Assembly (NCBI GenBank): GCA_002973635.1
Contig: CP027224.1
Coordinates: 2,800,501-2,864,500, forward strand
DNA length: 64,000 nt
Origin: Lysinibacillus sp. B2A1
GTDB lineage: Bacteria; Bacillota; Bacilli; Bacillales_A; Planococcaceae
Reading direction: 5' to 3'
Under the pieces are notes generated by a model, which made no database searches, had not been told where the DNA came from, and worked only from the letters and a program-made list of their open reading frames with translations. Position numbers and translations under genes: made by a program. Below, piece by piece: positions 52,330 through 61,260 of this stretch (positions are counted from its first letter, which is position 1; each line of letters starts with the position of its first letter).

Positions 52330-53109
52330 ATGTTTACTATCATTCAAGCAGAGATTTCTAAATTAAAGCGAAAAAAGATAAAAATTGGAATCTTTGTTTT
52401 TACGACTTTACTTGCTGTCTTTGTAGTAGAGCGGGCTATTCATATACCTAGAACTAGTGAGATTATGGATAGCTTTGGAGATCTATATACTATAGCTTTT
52501 AAGAATATGAGCGTTCTATTTCTACCTGTTGTTCTTGGAATGTTCGGTACTTCGCTATTCTTTGACGAATATTCAGGTAACACACTTAAAGAATTGTTAA
52601 TTATTCCAATTACTAAGACACAGATTTATTTTTCAAAGATTACTTTGGTATTTGGGTTATCATTTCTAATCTGTATGTATACCTTCATTATAACGATAGT
52701 AGGTGCAAATATTGCTGGTGGTTTTCCAGATTTTAATACACAGACAATACTAGAAGCGTTCATTTTGTTTTTAGAGGGTAGTATCTTAATTCCTTTATCA
52801 ATGCTGCCAATTATTGTTTTCGCAGTAGCAGGGAAAAGTTATTTGCTACCAATAGGAATTACACTTATGTATATCCTACCTGTGATTGTTGTACCCGCAC
52901 CATTGATGGGATTGCACCCGTTAGCAAGTTCACTATCCATCTATAGTTACTCCTCGTCTGTAGCAAATGATATGGTTGTTAGAATGACACAAATAAGTAA
53001 AACAATGATTACAATACCAAGTTATACAGTAAGTATTATAAGTATTTTGGCAATTACAGGTTTGTCTATAGTACTTTCTCTTTATCTCTTGAAAAAACAA
53101 ACTCTTTAA
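52330..53109 (+). CDS. ABC-2 type permease (bacitracin/lantibiotic resistance type)
   Basis: ATG with AAAGGAGGA upstream. The N-terminal charged segment (IIQAEISKLKRKKIKIGIFV) and six hydrophobic segments are typical of BcrB/NisE-like permeases, as are YSGNTLKELLIIPITKTQIY and LPIGITLMYILPVIVVPAPL. 259 aa. It forms a transporter with the ATPase downstream, at 53125. Confidence 0.88.
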   Translation: MFTIIQAEISKLKRKKIKIGIFVFTTLLAVFVVERAIHIPRTSEIMDSFGDLYTIAFKNMSVLFLPVVLGMFGTSLFFDEYSGNTLKELLIIPITKTQIYFSKITLVFGLSFLICMYTFIITIVGANIAGGFPDFNTQTILEAFILFLEGSILIPLSMLPIIVFAVAGKSYLLPIGITLMYILPVIVVPAPLMGLHPLASSLSIYSYSSSVANDMVVRMTQISKTMITIPSYTVSIISILAITGLSIVLSLYLLKKQTL

Positions 53110-53124
53110 TGAAAGGATTTAATT

Positions 53125-54054
53125 ATGACGAAAAATCTTATTGAAACAAAAAATCTTACTAAGATATACGGAGAGCAAAAAGTGGTTGATAATGTCAATC
53201 TCCATGTTCAAAAAGGACGTATTTATGGATTGCTTGGACGTAATGGTGCAGGAAAAACCACAATTATGAAAATGATTTTAGGTCTTACGACAACCAATTC
53301 AGGTAAAATTACAGTTTTTGGCAAATCGATTACAGGAAATGAAAAACTAATCTATCCACGCATTGGAGCGATTATTGAAACTCCTGGATTCTATCCAAAC
53401 TTAACAGGGACTGAAAATCTTGAAATATTTGCTAAGCTTCGTGGGACTGCAAAACCAGATGCAGTCAAGCACGCATTAGAAATTGTTGGTTTACCTTACA
53501 AAGATAAAAAAGTATTCAGTAAGTATTCCTTGGGTATGAAGCAACGTTTAGGTATTGCTAATGCGATACTTCATGAGCCCGAGTTACTGATACTTGATGA
53601 ACCAACAAACGGGCTTGATCCTATTGGGATTGCAGAAGTTCGAAAGTTCATTCGTAATCTATGTAATGAACGTGGAATTACTATTCTTATTTCTAGCCAT
53701 ATCTTATCTGAAATTGCACTTTTGGCAGATGACATTGGTATTATTCATAATGGTGTTTTACTTGAAGAAAATAGTTTAGTTCATCTACAAAAAATGAATG
53801 ATAAATATGTTCAATTAGAAGTATCTGATACTGCAAGAGCAGCGGTTATTTTAGAACAAAAACTTGGTATATCAGAATACTCTGTTCAAGCAGATAACAT
53901 ATTCATATTACGTATCTATAAAGCTCATATTGATATGGCTTTAGTAAATAAGACTTTAATGCTTGAGAATATATCCGTTATTAGTTCGCAACTATGCAAT
54001 GACACTCTTGAAGATTATTTTAAGAAAATAACAGGAGGAGAGGGAATTGCTTAG
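53125..54054 (+). CDS. ABC transporter ATP-binding protein (BcrA/NisF-like), 309 aa
   Basis: ATG with GAAAGGA upstream. Walker A GLLGRNGAGKTTIMKMILGL, signature KYSLGMKQRLGIANAI, Walker B ELLILDEPTNGLDPIGIAEV and the switch His (ILISSHILSEIALLADD). The roughly 90-residue C-terminal extension is typical of bacitracin/lantibiotic exporters. Overlaps the following permease by 8 bases. It powers export or membrane protection against peptide antibiotics; the actual peptide is unknown. Confidence 0.93.
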   Translation: MTKNLIETKNLTKIYGEQKVVDNVNLHVQKGRIYGLLGRNGAGKTTIMKMILGLTTTNSGKITVFGKSITGNEKLIYPRIGAIIETPGFYPNLTGTENLEIFAKLRGTAKPDAVKHALEIVGLPYKDKKVFSKYSLGMKQRLGIANAILHEPELLILDEPTNGLDPIGIAEVRKFIRNLCNERGITILISSHILSEIALLADDIGIIHNGVLLEENSLVHLQKMNDKYVQLEVSDTARAAVILEQKLGISEYSVQADNIFILRIYKAHIDMALVNKTLMLENISVISSQLCNDTLEDYFKKITGGEGIA

Positions 54055-54784
54055 TTTAATTCAAACTGAATTTCTAAAATTGAAACGAAAAAAGTTTATT
54101 TGGTTTATGTTTATCCCTGCTTTGCTCATGCCACTCGTTGCTGTCCTTTATTTTAAGGCAGGCAGTCAAGTGGATCTGACACCTATTAAGTTTTATAGAT
54201 GGACGGCATTTTCATATACAACTTGGCTTATTCTTCAGTTTGTATTGGGAATGTTGATTACAATGTTAGTTTATCAAGAAGTAGAAAACAATTTATTAAC
54301 ACAACTGTGGATTGTTCCAGTTGGAAAACTTAGATTTATTATTAGCAAATTTTGTGTTATGTGGCTTTACTCCATTTGTTTCATGCTGATATGTGCCAGT
54401 GGCTCTATAGTCATAGGAAGTGTTTCGGGGTTAATAGAAATTACAAACACTAGTGTTCTTAATCTTATACTGAAATGCTTAGAAATAGGAGCTTTACTTC
54501 CCTTTGGGATGATTCCTATTCTTGCTCTAGCAACAACACAAAAAGGATACATTCTTCCTGTGTCTACCACAATAGTTTATGTCTTTTTTGGATTTATTTC
54601 ACTTATGGGAAACATGTACCCCCACCCATTATCAAGTGTTATTGGTATTCTTATGAGAAATATTGAAGGCGTTGTTATGAAAGACCCCGTACAGATTTGG
54701 AAAGCACTATTGTATATTACTCTTTGGTCTGGCACCTCAATCGCATTGGCAATAAATGTTTTAAGAAAAGGAAAGGTGCTGTAG
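54047..54784 (+). CDS. ABC permease subunit, 245 aa
   Basis: ATTGCTTAG overlap: the TTG start lies within the ATPase end, with GGAGGAGAGG upstream. MLSLIQTEFLKLKRKKFIWF is the charged start typical of NisE/MutE-type permeases, followed by six hydrophobic segments (LLMPLVAVLYFKAGSQV, LILQFVLGMLITMLVYQEVE). Second permease of the cassette. Confidence 0.88.
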   Translation: MLSLIQTEFLKLKRKKFIWFMFIPALLMPLVAVLYFKAGSQVDLTPIKFYRWTAFSYTTWLILQFVLGMLITMLVYQEVENNLLTQLWIVPVGKLRFIISKFCVMWLYSICFMLICASGSIVIGSVSGLIEITNTSVLNLILKCLEIGALLPFGMIPILALATTQKGYILPVSTTIVYVFFGFISLMGNMYPHPLSSVIGILMRNIEGVVMKDPVQIWKALLYITLWSGTSIALAINVLRKGKVL

Positions 54785-54786
54785 AA

Positions 54787-55524
54787 ATGACACTATATTT
54801 ATGGGCTGAAAGGTTAAAATTAAAGAGGTCTAATATCTTTAAGATTGCTATATTTTCAACAATAATCGTAGCTGTGATTGTATTTATGCAAGGACAATTC
54901 ATATATTATGGTGAGAGATACATCGATGAGCCTGAATGGTATTTAACAGCTATACAATCTTTGGGAAGTTTTTATGTATTTCCTGCAATTATTGCTTTGA
55001 TGGGAACATATATCATTTGTAGAGAAATTCAAGATGATACATTGAAATCACTTGTTCTCATTCCAGTGAGCATATCGAAAATGCTTATTGCAAAACTGCT
55101 TATGACTGCATTCTACTCATTGCTCCTATATGGTTTTGTTTTCCTGATTGCATTAACTGTTGAGTTATCTCTCCATTTTTCTCTACTGAACCTCAACACA
55201 ATATTGAATAATTTCAAGATGTATCTTTTGACTGGAATTGGTTTTTTCTTGGCAGTTTCTCCAATTATAACACTGGTGTACAAGTTAAAAGGAAGCCATT
55301 GGTTAGCACTGATTTTTGCAGAAGTTTTTGCCTTTTTAGGATTGTTTGCTAGTATGCAAAGTACATTACGTGCTATCTATCCAATTACAGCAGTGTTTAA
55401 TATATCAGGATATTATGAAGCAACTTCATCAGAGATTATCCTAAGTTTAATAAGTTTAATTTTATGTGGAACAGTATCAATATTATTTATCATGAGATTC
55501 AATAAGAATAGTTCAAAGGTTTAA
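54787..55524 (+). CDS. ABC permease subunit, 245 aa
   Basis: ATG 54787 is 2 bases after the previous stop, with GGAAAGGTG upstream. MTLYLWAERLKLKRSNIFKI and six hydrophobic segments; QDDTLKSLVLIPVSISKMLI resembles the corresponding piece of the two other permeases. Third permease beside a single ATPase, as in lantibiotic FEG-like systems with an extra subunit. Confidence 0.87.
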   Translation: MTLYLWAERLKLKRSNIFKIAIFSTIIVAVIVFMQGQFIYYGERYIDEPEWYLTAIQSLGSFYVFPAIIALMGTYIICREIQDDTLKSLVLIPVSISKMLIAKLLMTAFYSLLLYGFVFLIALTVELSLHFSLLNLNTILNNFKMYLLTGIGFFLAVSPIITLVYKLKGSHWLALIFAEVFAFLGLFASMQSTLRAIYPITAVFNISGYYEATSSEIILSLISLILCGTVSILFIMRFNKNSSKV

Positions 55525-55560
55525 TTGTTAGAAAATTTCGGAGATGTAATTGTAGTAAAA

Positions 55561-55737
55561 ATGAAATGGGTATATAGTCCTGTTTGTGATAATAAAACAA
55601 GATTAAAAGTTCGTGAAGAGACTGAATTGAAAAACTTTCCTCTATTCTGCCCTAAATGTAAAAATGAAACGTTAGTAGATGTAAAAGGATTTAAAATGAC
55701 TATTATCAAAGAGCCAGACGCAAAGACGCAGAGCTGA
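55561..55737 (+). CDS. Cysteine-rich KTR-domain protein, 58 aa
   Basis: Start at ATG 55561 (MKWVYSPVCDNKTRLKVREE); the TTG at 55525 would add 12 residues. Family marks are PVCDNKTRLKVREETELKNF and FPLFCPKCKNETLVDVK. Usually the first part reads CPVCxNKTR; here the first Cys is Ser, so the zinc knuckle has three of four cysteines. KTR proteins are small, cytoplasmic and common on mobile elements. Function unknown. Confidence 0.75.
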   Translation: MKWVYSPVCDNKTRLKVREETELKNFPLFCPKCKNETLVDVKGFKMTIIKEPDAKTQS

Positions 55738-55772
55738 TAATGTAAATTAACGCAAATAATCGACTTCACTAA

Positions 55773-55821
55773 AACACCCAAACCCTTGATATATATAGGT
55801 TTCGGGTGTTATTTATTTTCC
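55773..55821 (+). terminator. Intrinsic terminator of the ABC cassette
   Basis: AACACCC/GGGTGTT and AAACC/GGTTT arms around an AT loop, then ATTTATTTT. Confidence 0.75.
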
Positions 55822-55827
55822 TAGGAA

Positions 55828-55850
55828 GTTAATGAAATGTAGATTAACGC
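55828..55850 (+). repeat. Right copy of the 23-bp direct repeat
   Basis: GTTAATGAAATGTAGATTAA and then CGC are identical to 49947-49969. The distance between copies is 5881 bases. Confidence 0.8.
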
Positions 55851-55924
55851 ACTTTTTAATATTTAAGGTAAAAACAATTGGGTTACTATAATTGAAATTA
55901 AAGAGTGTCAAGAGATAAAGATTA

Positions 55925-55952
55925 GGCTACCGAATCAAAGGTAGCTTTTTTA
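55925..55952 (+). terminator. Hairpin terminator with no gene before it
   Basis: GCTACC pairs with GGTAGC over GAATCAAA, then TTTTTTA. About 190 bases past the KTR gene; the stretch before it (55851-55924) has no gene. Confidence 0.65.
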
Positions 55953-56073
55953 TTGAGCAAACGGTGCTGTTTAGTTCAATAATTGTATTTGGTTGTTCAT
56001 TACCTATACTGTATAATTTAGGATATATTTATTACTTTAAGTATTTCTAAAGAATTATTTTGGAGGGGATAAT

Positions 56074-56787
56074 TTGTTGTTTTTAACCTTATTAATCTGC
56101 ATCGTTTTAATTGTAATGATGGATAAGCTTACTCAAGCTTTTAAATTATCAAGCATTTGGGGGTTGATTGGTCAAATTTGTGTGTCGCTTGTATTAATAG
56201 TGGTCGGCAAACTCGAGGTTAGTTATATTAATCTAGGAAATCACTTTGAATTAGGATATTTGACGATTCCATTTACTTTATTAGTTCTTGTAGGTTTTAC
56301 AAATGTAATGAATATAGAAAAAGCGCAAAATACTTCAATATTGCTGTTGCCATTTGTTTCTTTAGTTTATTTCTCAATTGCAGCTTACGTCATGGGCCAT
56401 TCATTTGTTCTAATAATAGGATTTTGTACTTGTTTAGTGATTTTGTTTATTATGCTATATGGTTATTTTTCAAGTAAAGTATTTGTAGGAAGAACGATTA
56501 TTACGTCAGTAGGTTTCATAATAGCAGTACTTTCAATATCTTTCATTAAAACATCTATTGTAACAATTTATATCCCTTTATTTACTTTAGCATTACCATT
56601 TACTTTATATTATTTTATTACAGGTAAATTTACGAGTATAACATCAATTTTAGTTAGCACTATAACAGCTATATTTTTTGGTGGATTAATGTTTATAGTT
56701 CCTTTTAATATAATGTGGTATTTCGTTGTTGGGTTAACTATTATTTTGGTTATCATGCAATCTTCACGTAAATATCGTATTATCTAG
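56074..56787 (+). CDS. WecA/MraY-like membrane protein, 237 aa
   Basis: TTG start after GGAGGGGA. About seven membrane helices. The order DKLTQAFKLSSIWGLIGQIC, VVGKLEVSYINLGNHFELGY, LTIPFTLLVLVGFTNVMNIE follows that of undecaprenyl-phosphate sugar-phosphate transferases (WecA/TagO). The catalytic Asn-x-x-Asp-Gly-x-Asp-Gly-Leu block after GFTN-MN is replaced by EKAQNTSILL, and the first Asp pair is only DK. It is short by about 80 residues. Probably a non-catalytic relative; role unknown. Confidence 0.6.
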   Translation: MLFLTLLICIVLIVMMDKLTQAFKLSSIWGLIGQICVSLVLIVVGKLEVSYINLGNHFELGYLTIPFTLLVLVGFTNVMNIEKAQNTSILLLPFVSLVYFSIAAYVMGHSFVLIIGFCTCLVILFIMLYGYFSSKVFVGRTIITSVGFIIAVLSISFIKTSIVTIYIPLFTLALPFTLYYFITGKFTSITSILVSTITAIFFGGLMFIVPFNIMWYFVVGLTIILVIMQSSRKYRII

Positions 56788-56840
56788 AAATGAAAGTTTC
56801 TCTATAGTAATACCTATTAACCATTTAGATAGGAGAAGTT

Positions 56841-57326
56841 ATGAAAATTTATAAATTAGCTTGTGTAAGTACTTTTATTATACTCTTATCAGGGTGCAAT
56901 ACATTTACATCTAAAACGGAAGAATCATCTTTAAAATTAATTTCGGAAGTTGTAAATACTGAACCTGTTGCATTAGATATCCCTCAAAATGAAAAAGAAG
57001 AAAAATCAATAGGAGTTTTTCATCCACTTGTAATTGATGAAGAGATAGCGTCTCCTATAGGTGAAAGTAAATCATATTTTATTAATAATTGGAGTGTTCC
57101 GGTTAAAGTATCCTTATCAAATACTGGTACTGAAAGCTTTTTATATAAAATCCGAAATATAGACAAAGGAAAAAATGTAATAAATGGCGTTTTAAGAAGT
57201 AATGAAAATTTTGAACAGGTATTTGATAGATTACCTGAAGGAGCTTATGTCATATCTTATCTTGTACAAGAGGAAGGGTTTCCTATGGATATAAAACTAA
57301 AGGTAAAGGTAGAGTTACTTCCCTAA
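56841..57326 (+). CDS. Lipoprotein of unknown function, 161 aa
   Basis: ATG after ATAGGAG. Lipoprotein signal FIILLSGC with Cys 19, so it is lipid-anchored on the outside of the membrane. The mature part has SKSYFINNWSVPVKVSLSNT and GAYVISYLVQEEGFPM, beta-rich, without a named domain. It follows the WecA-like gene by 53 bases and may form a unit with it. Confidence 0.75.
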   Translation: MKIYKLACVSTFIILLSGCNTFTSKTEESSLKLISEVVNTEPVALDIPQNEKEEKSIGVFHPLVIDEEIASPIGESKSYFINNWSVPVKVSLSNTGTESFLYKIRNIDKGKNVINGVLRSNENFEQVFDRLPEGAYVISYLVQEEGFPMDIKLKVKVELLP

Positions 57327-57658
57327 ATAACGTGAAAAGAATAGATACTTCACTCATTAACCACAAGACTTGTGCGTAAAATTCACTACAGTCCTTTTGT
57401 TATGGCCTGCTTTGCTTTACTATCAATCATCGCAGTTAAAAAAATTTATTTTTTTAGACTTGTTATTCAACAATTGAGCCATATTGTTGAACCAGCAACT
57501 TGAATGGATGGTACAGAAGATTATCCTATAAAATTTGATAAAGAAATAAAGGGAAATTTAAAAATTCTCCATAAATTTAAGATCTGCTCTCCAGCTTGTT
57601 AAGACTTTTCAAAACACATTATGTATTATGAAACAAAATGTTTAAAGGAGTGAGGAAC
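57327..57658. other. Spacer with one inverted repeat
   Basis: No gene. TTCAACAAT (57466-57474) and ATTGTTGAA (57483-57491) form a hairpin without a T run. Short open bits (for example EWMDGTEDYPIKFDKE) may be relics. Confidence 0.35.
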
Positions 57659-58585
57659 ATGAGTGTAGAAATTTTTAATGGAGATCGTTCTGAAGAAAGT
57701 GTTCAATTTGAAAAATTGTTAATTTCCCAAAGTAATAAAATAAGTTTTTCTAGTATTGAAAATACCAAACAGTTCATAAAGCAAAGGGGAATTGAAAATA
57801 TTCAGCCTTATGTGATTGGGGAAGATGTTAAATTAATAAGTGATGTGAAGGAGCTAACCTACGAGGGTATGCAGGTCTTCACTTTAAATGACCAAAAGTC
57901 TTTGAACCAAAAAGTTATTCTTTATATACATGGTGGTGCTTGGACGAATCAACCTTTAAATTTGCACTGGATGCTCATGGATAAAATGGCACAATCGTTA
58001 AATGCGAAAATTATTGCGCCCATTTATCCTAAAGTACCACATTTTAGCTATAAAGATACCTACCCAAAAATGCTAAACTTATATAAAAAAATTCTTGGAA
58101 CTGTTGAAAGCTTCGATCAATTGACCATCATAGGAGATTCAGCAGGCGGAAATATAGCACTTGGACTGGTTCAACTTTTGAAGAGGAACGATCTACCACA
58201 ACCAAAAGATATTATTTTACTATCTGCATGTGTTGATATGGGTTTAGAAAATCCTCTTATACCTGAGTATGAGGAAAAGGATCCGATGCTGGCGAGTGAG
58301 GGAATGGAAGTCATTACAAAGATTTGGGCAGCTGATAAACATTTAAAGGACCCGTTGATTAGTCCAATTTACGGTGACTTTAAAGGACTTGGGAAGATGA
58401 CTCATTTTATTGGAACACATGAAAGTTTATATCCAGATGCAATAAAATTTGATGAACAACTAACAGAACAAGGAATTGAAATCACTACCTTTGTTTATCC
58501 TAAAATGAATCATGTGTTTGTTGCAATGCCTATCCCTGAAGCCATGGATGCTCAGCAGAAAATTATTAATATTATTAGTGAATAA
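57659..58585 (+). CDS. Alpha/beta hydrolase, HSL/steryl acetyl hydrolase type, 308 aa
   Basis: ATG 57659 is 4 bases after a GGAGTGAGG site. Oxyanion-hole motif VILYIHGGAWTNQ, nucleophile elbow LTIIGDSAGGNIALGLVQLL (Ser in GDSAG), acid region THFIGTHESLYPDAIKFDEQ and the last His in YPKMNHVFVAMPIPEA. Cytoplasmic carboxylesterase acting on short acyl esters; the natural substrate is unknown. Stand-alone gene. Confidence 0.88.
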   Translation: MSVEIFNGDRSEESVQFEKLLISQSNKISFSSIENTKQFIKQRGIENIQPYVIGEDVKLISDVKELTYEGMQVFTLNDQKSLNQKVILYIHGGAWTNQPLNLHWMLMDKMAQSLNAKIIAPIYPKVPHFSYKDTYPKMLNLYKKILGTVESFDQLTIIGDSAGGNIALGLVQLLKRNDLPQPKDIILLSACVDMGLENPLIPEYEEKDPMLASEGMEVITKIWAADKHLKDPLISPIYGDFKGLGKMTHFIGTHESLYPDAIKFDEQLTEQGIEITTFVYPKMNHVFVAMPIPEAMDAQQKIINIISE

Positions 58586-58690
58586 GTGTTGAAATAGGGT
58601 AATGCTATATGTTCATTATTCAATTTAAAGAGACCTTTAAATAAGCAAGGATCACAAAAATCATCAAATTTTTTTATAACAATTAAGTAT

Positions 58691-58735
58691 AGAAAAAGCG
58701 TGTTTTGGATCAATTCAAAACACGCTTTTTCTCTT
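58691..58735. terminator. Strong terminator
   Basis: AGAAAAAGCGTGTTTTG and CAAAACACGCTTTTTCT form a 17-bp stem with an 8-base loop, followed by CTTTT. It is 105 bases after the esterase stop. Confidence 0.85.
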
Positions 58736-58894
58736 TTAACAAGATTTATTAAATTCATTTCAGACTTTCATCATAATGCGGATAGGGACCATTTAGTAAT
58801 TGAACCAGTTATCCTCGGAAAATGACCAGTCGTCGAAAATTTATTTACATTGTTAAAGGAAAAATTTATAGTGAAGGCGTTAGAAGGGACTGTG
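58736..58894. other. Short leader before the LytTR operon
   Basis: No gene seen. It holds the promoter region of the following operon, but I cannot pick a clear -35/-10 pair. Confidence 0.3.
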
Positions 58895-59341
58895 ATGATA
58901 TTGAAAGTAGAAATTTCTGTTGACCCTAAATGTATAGAGCCAAAGGTCACAATTCATACAGCAGAGATGACAGTTGAAATTGAGCATCTAATGCATTGTA
59001 TTGCTTCAGCTGGAATCCATACTTTATCGGTGTTATCAGATAGAGGTGTTGAGTTTATCGATTGTCAGGATATCATCCGCATTTATACGGAACAGAAGAA
59101 GGTCTTCGTTCAAACTTTAAAGGGAATCTATACGGTACGTTTGCGCTTGTATGAGCTGGAGGAACGGTTAAATTCGCAGATATTTGTACGAATCTCAAAT
59201 GCTGAAATTGTCAATCGACATATGATTAAACGCATGGATATTAGCAAAACTGGAACAATTGGTGTTGAACTAGTAGGAAGTACCAACACATATGCTTCTA
59301 GGCGTTACGTCACAAAAATCAAAAAGCAGTTAGGATTATGA
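58895..59341 (+). CDS. LytTR-domain DNA-binding regulator, 148 aa
   Basis: ATG 58895 with GAAGGGA upstream, though in-frame starts exist earlier. The C-terminal LytTR domain has VEFIDCQDIIRIYTEQKKVF, VQTLKGIYTVRLRLYELEER and FVRISNAEIVNRHMIKRMDI. There is no receiver domain. LytTR proteins in this form are paired with a DUF3021 membrane protein, which is the next gene. Together they probably autoregulate the downstream ABC exporter. Confidence 0.9.
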   Translation: MILKVEISVDPKCIEPKVTIHTAEMTVEIEHLMHCIASAGIHTLSVLSDRGVEFIDCQDIIRIYTEQKKVFVQTLKGIYTVRLRLYELEERLNSQIFVRISNAEIVNRHMIKRMDISKTGTIGVELVGSTNTYASRRYVTKIKKQLGL

Positions 59342-59350
59342 GGTGAAAAT

Positions 59351-59818
59351 GTGAATAAAGACATACTGACACGTATTGTAGGAGGATTTGGAATCGGTGT
59401 TGTCCTTGGACAATTTGTACAATTTTTTGTAGCAATGGGGATAGAACAAGGGGGTTATGCTTGGGTTGTTCCAGAATTTCAAGCATTTTTTCCGAGTGAA
59501 GCAATGGCCATTATCGCACAGATTTTGTTGACGGGTTTGATTGGCATTACATTTGCTTTAGCTGCACAGTTTTTTGAAATAGCCAGATGGGGGATGTTAA
59601 AGCAATATATCGTGCATTTTGCTGTAACGGCAATTGTTTGGATACCAATTGTCATGACGTTATGGATGCCCAAGACGATGGCAAATGTTTTCTCCTTACT
59701 TGCAAGTTTTTTAGGAACATACGTTATGACATGGCTAATGCAATATAAATTTTCTAAGCGTGATATTGAACAAATTAATGCGATGTTAAATAAGGAAGGT
59801 GAGTTGCATGACAATTGA
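59351..59818 (+). CDS. DUF3021 family membrane protein, 155 aa
   Basis: GTG start with GAGGTG upstream. Four membrane helices (ILTRIVGGFGIGVVLGQFVQ, AIIAQILLTGLIGITFALAA, IVHFAVTAIVWIPIVMTLWM, VFSLLASFLGTYVMTWLMQY) and a short charged tail. It is the standard membrane inhibitor partner of stand-alone LytTR regulators. Overlaps the ABC ATPase gene by 11 bases. Confidence 0.88.
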   Translation: MNKDILTRIVGGFGIGVVLGQFVQFFVAMGIEQGGYAWVVPEFQAFFPSEAMAIIAQILLTGLIGITFALAAQFFEIARWGMLKQYIVHFAVTAIVWIPIVMTLWMPKTMANVFSLLASFLGTYVMTWLMQYKFSKRDIEQINAMLNKEGELHDN

Positions 59819-60533
59819 AATAAAGGAACTAACCAAATGTTACCACGAAAAAGTAGTAGTGGATCAGTTATCATTCAGCATAAAGCAGGGTGAGTTTTTT
59901 GCACTTCTTGGTCAAAATGCAGCAGGCAAAACGTCCACAATTAAAATGCTTTGTGGACTTCTGCTGCCAACAGATGGTGATGCTCTGTTGGATGGAAAAA
60001 GTATCGTTCACCATCAGGTTGCGGCAAAAAAGATTATGAATATTTCTCCACAGGAATCAGCAGTTGCACCAAATTTAACAGTAATTGAAAATTTACTATT
60101 TTTAGGTCGAATTTATGGTTGCTCCAAAACACAGGCAAGGGAACGGGCGAACGCAAATATGGAGTTGTTTGCCCTCTCACAACGTCAGAACGACAAGGCC
60201 AAAACACTATCAGGTGGATTTATGCGTCGATTAAGCATTGCAATGGCTATGATGTCAAAACCTAAAATACTTTTTCTCGACGAACCTACATTAGGGCTGG
60301 ATGTACGTGCGCGCCGTGATTTATGGAAAATACTAAGTGGATTAAAGGGACAGGTAACGATTGTTTTAACAACTCATTATTTAGAAGAGGTTGAGATGCT
60401 TGCAGATCGTGTAGGCATCATGCATCATGGAAGGCTATGTGCACTTGGCACAATTCAACAATTGATGCATGAAACAAAACAATCATCCCTGGAAGAAATA
60501 TTTTTAGCATATACAGAGGAGGGCTTATGTTGA
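59808..60533 (+). CDS. ABC transporter ATP-binding protein, 241 aa
   Basis: ATG 59808 with AAGGAAGGTG upstream. Walker A ALLGQNAAGKTSTIKMLCGL, signature TLSGGFMRRLSIAMAMMSKP (LSGGF), Walker B ILFLDEPTLGLDVRARRDLW and the switch His (VLTTHYLEEVEMLADRVG). It is a drug/multidrug exporter type. Forms the transporter with the permease it overlaps. Confidence 0.92.
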   Translation: MTIEIKELTKCYHEKVVVDQLSFSIKQGEFFALLGQNAAGKTSTIKMLCGLLLPTDGDALLDGKSIVHHQVAAKKIMNISPQESAVAPNLTVIENLLFLGRIYGCSKTQARERANANMELFALSQRQNDKAKTLSGGFMRRLSIAMAMMSKPKILFLDEPTLGLDVRARRDLWKILSGLKGQVTIVLTTHYLEEVEMLADRVGIMHHGRLCALGTIQQLMHETKQSSLEEIFLAYTEEGLC

Positions 60534-61255
60534 GGGCTAATGTGTTTGCAACAAGAAATCATAAGGAAATCGTTCGTGATCCAGTAACACTGTTAATTGG
60601 CTTAGGCTTACCAATTCTGCTTATGAGCTTATTTTCAGTCATGCAAAAAAATATGCCATTTGCCTTTTATGAAATTAGTAATCTAACTCCAGGTGTTATT
60701 GTTTTTAGTTTTTCCTTTCTTACTCTTTTTTCAGGAATGCTACTTGGGAAGGATAGAAGCTCCTCCTTTTTAATGCGTATCTTTGCCTCTCCTATGTCAG
60801 CAGGAGATTATATTCTAGGCTATGTTCTGCCTTTGTTATCAATTGCATTTTTACAAATTATATTGTGTTTGCTTACTGCCATGTTTTTAGGGCTGCCAAT
60901 GAATCTCTCTATACTATGGGTGGTAGGGGTACTTATGGTTATTTCCTTACTTTATATAGGATTAGGCTTATTATTTGGGACAATTTTTACGGATAAGCAG
61001 GTTGGTGGTATCTTTGCGATATTTGTGAATGTATCAACATGGTTTAGCGGAACTTGGTTTGAGCCTGATATGATTGGTGGTACTTTTCAAGCAATTGCGC
61101 AATTTTTACCGTTTGTTCATGCTGTGAATGCAGCACGTGCAGTTCAAAGCACAAGCTATACAGATGCTTTCATACCACTCGTTATTGTCATAGGTTATAC
61201 AATCGTCATATTTATAATTGCTATCCTACTATTCAAACGTAAGATGCGAGGCTAG
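60527..61255 (+). CDS. ABC-2 type permease, 242 aa
   Basis: ATG overlaps the ATPase stop. Six membrane helices: VTLLIGLGLPILLMSLFSVM, SNLTPGVIVFSFSFLTLFSG, PMSAGDYILGYVLPLLSIAF, VVGVLMVISLLYIGLGLLFG. Typical DrrB-like ABC-2 permease with a LTPGVIVFSF block. Last gene of the LytTR-DUF3021-ABC operon. Substrate unknown. Confidence 0.9.
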   Translation: MLRANVFATRNHKEIVRDPVTLLIGLGLPILLMSLFSVMQKNMPFAFYEISNLTPGVIVFSFSFLTLFSGMLLGKDRSSSFLMRIFASPMSAGDYILGYVLPLLSIAFLQIILCLLTAMFLGLPMNLSILWVVGVLMVISLLYIGLGLLFGTIFTDKQVGGIFAIFVNVSTWFSGTWFEPDMIGGTFQAIAQFLPFVHAVNAARAVQSTSYTDAFIPLVIVIGYTIVIFIIAILLFKRKMRG

Positions 61256-61260
61256 ATAAA

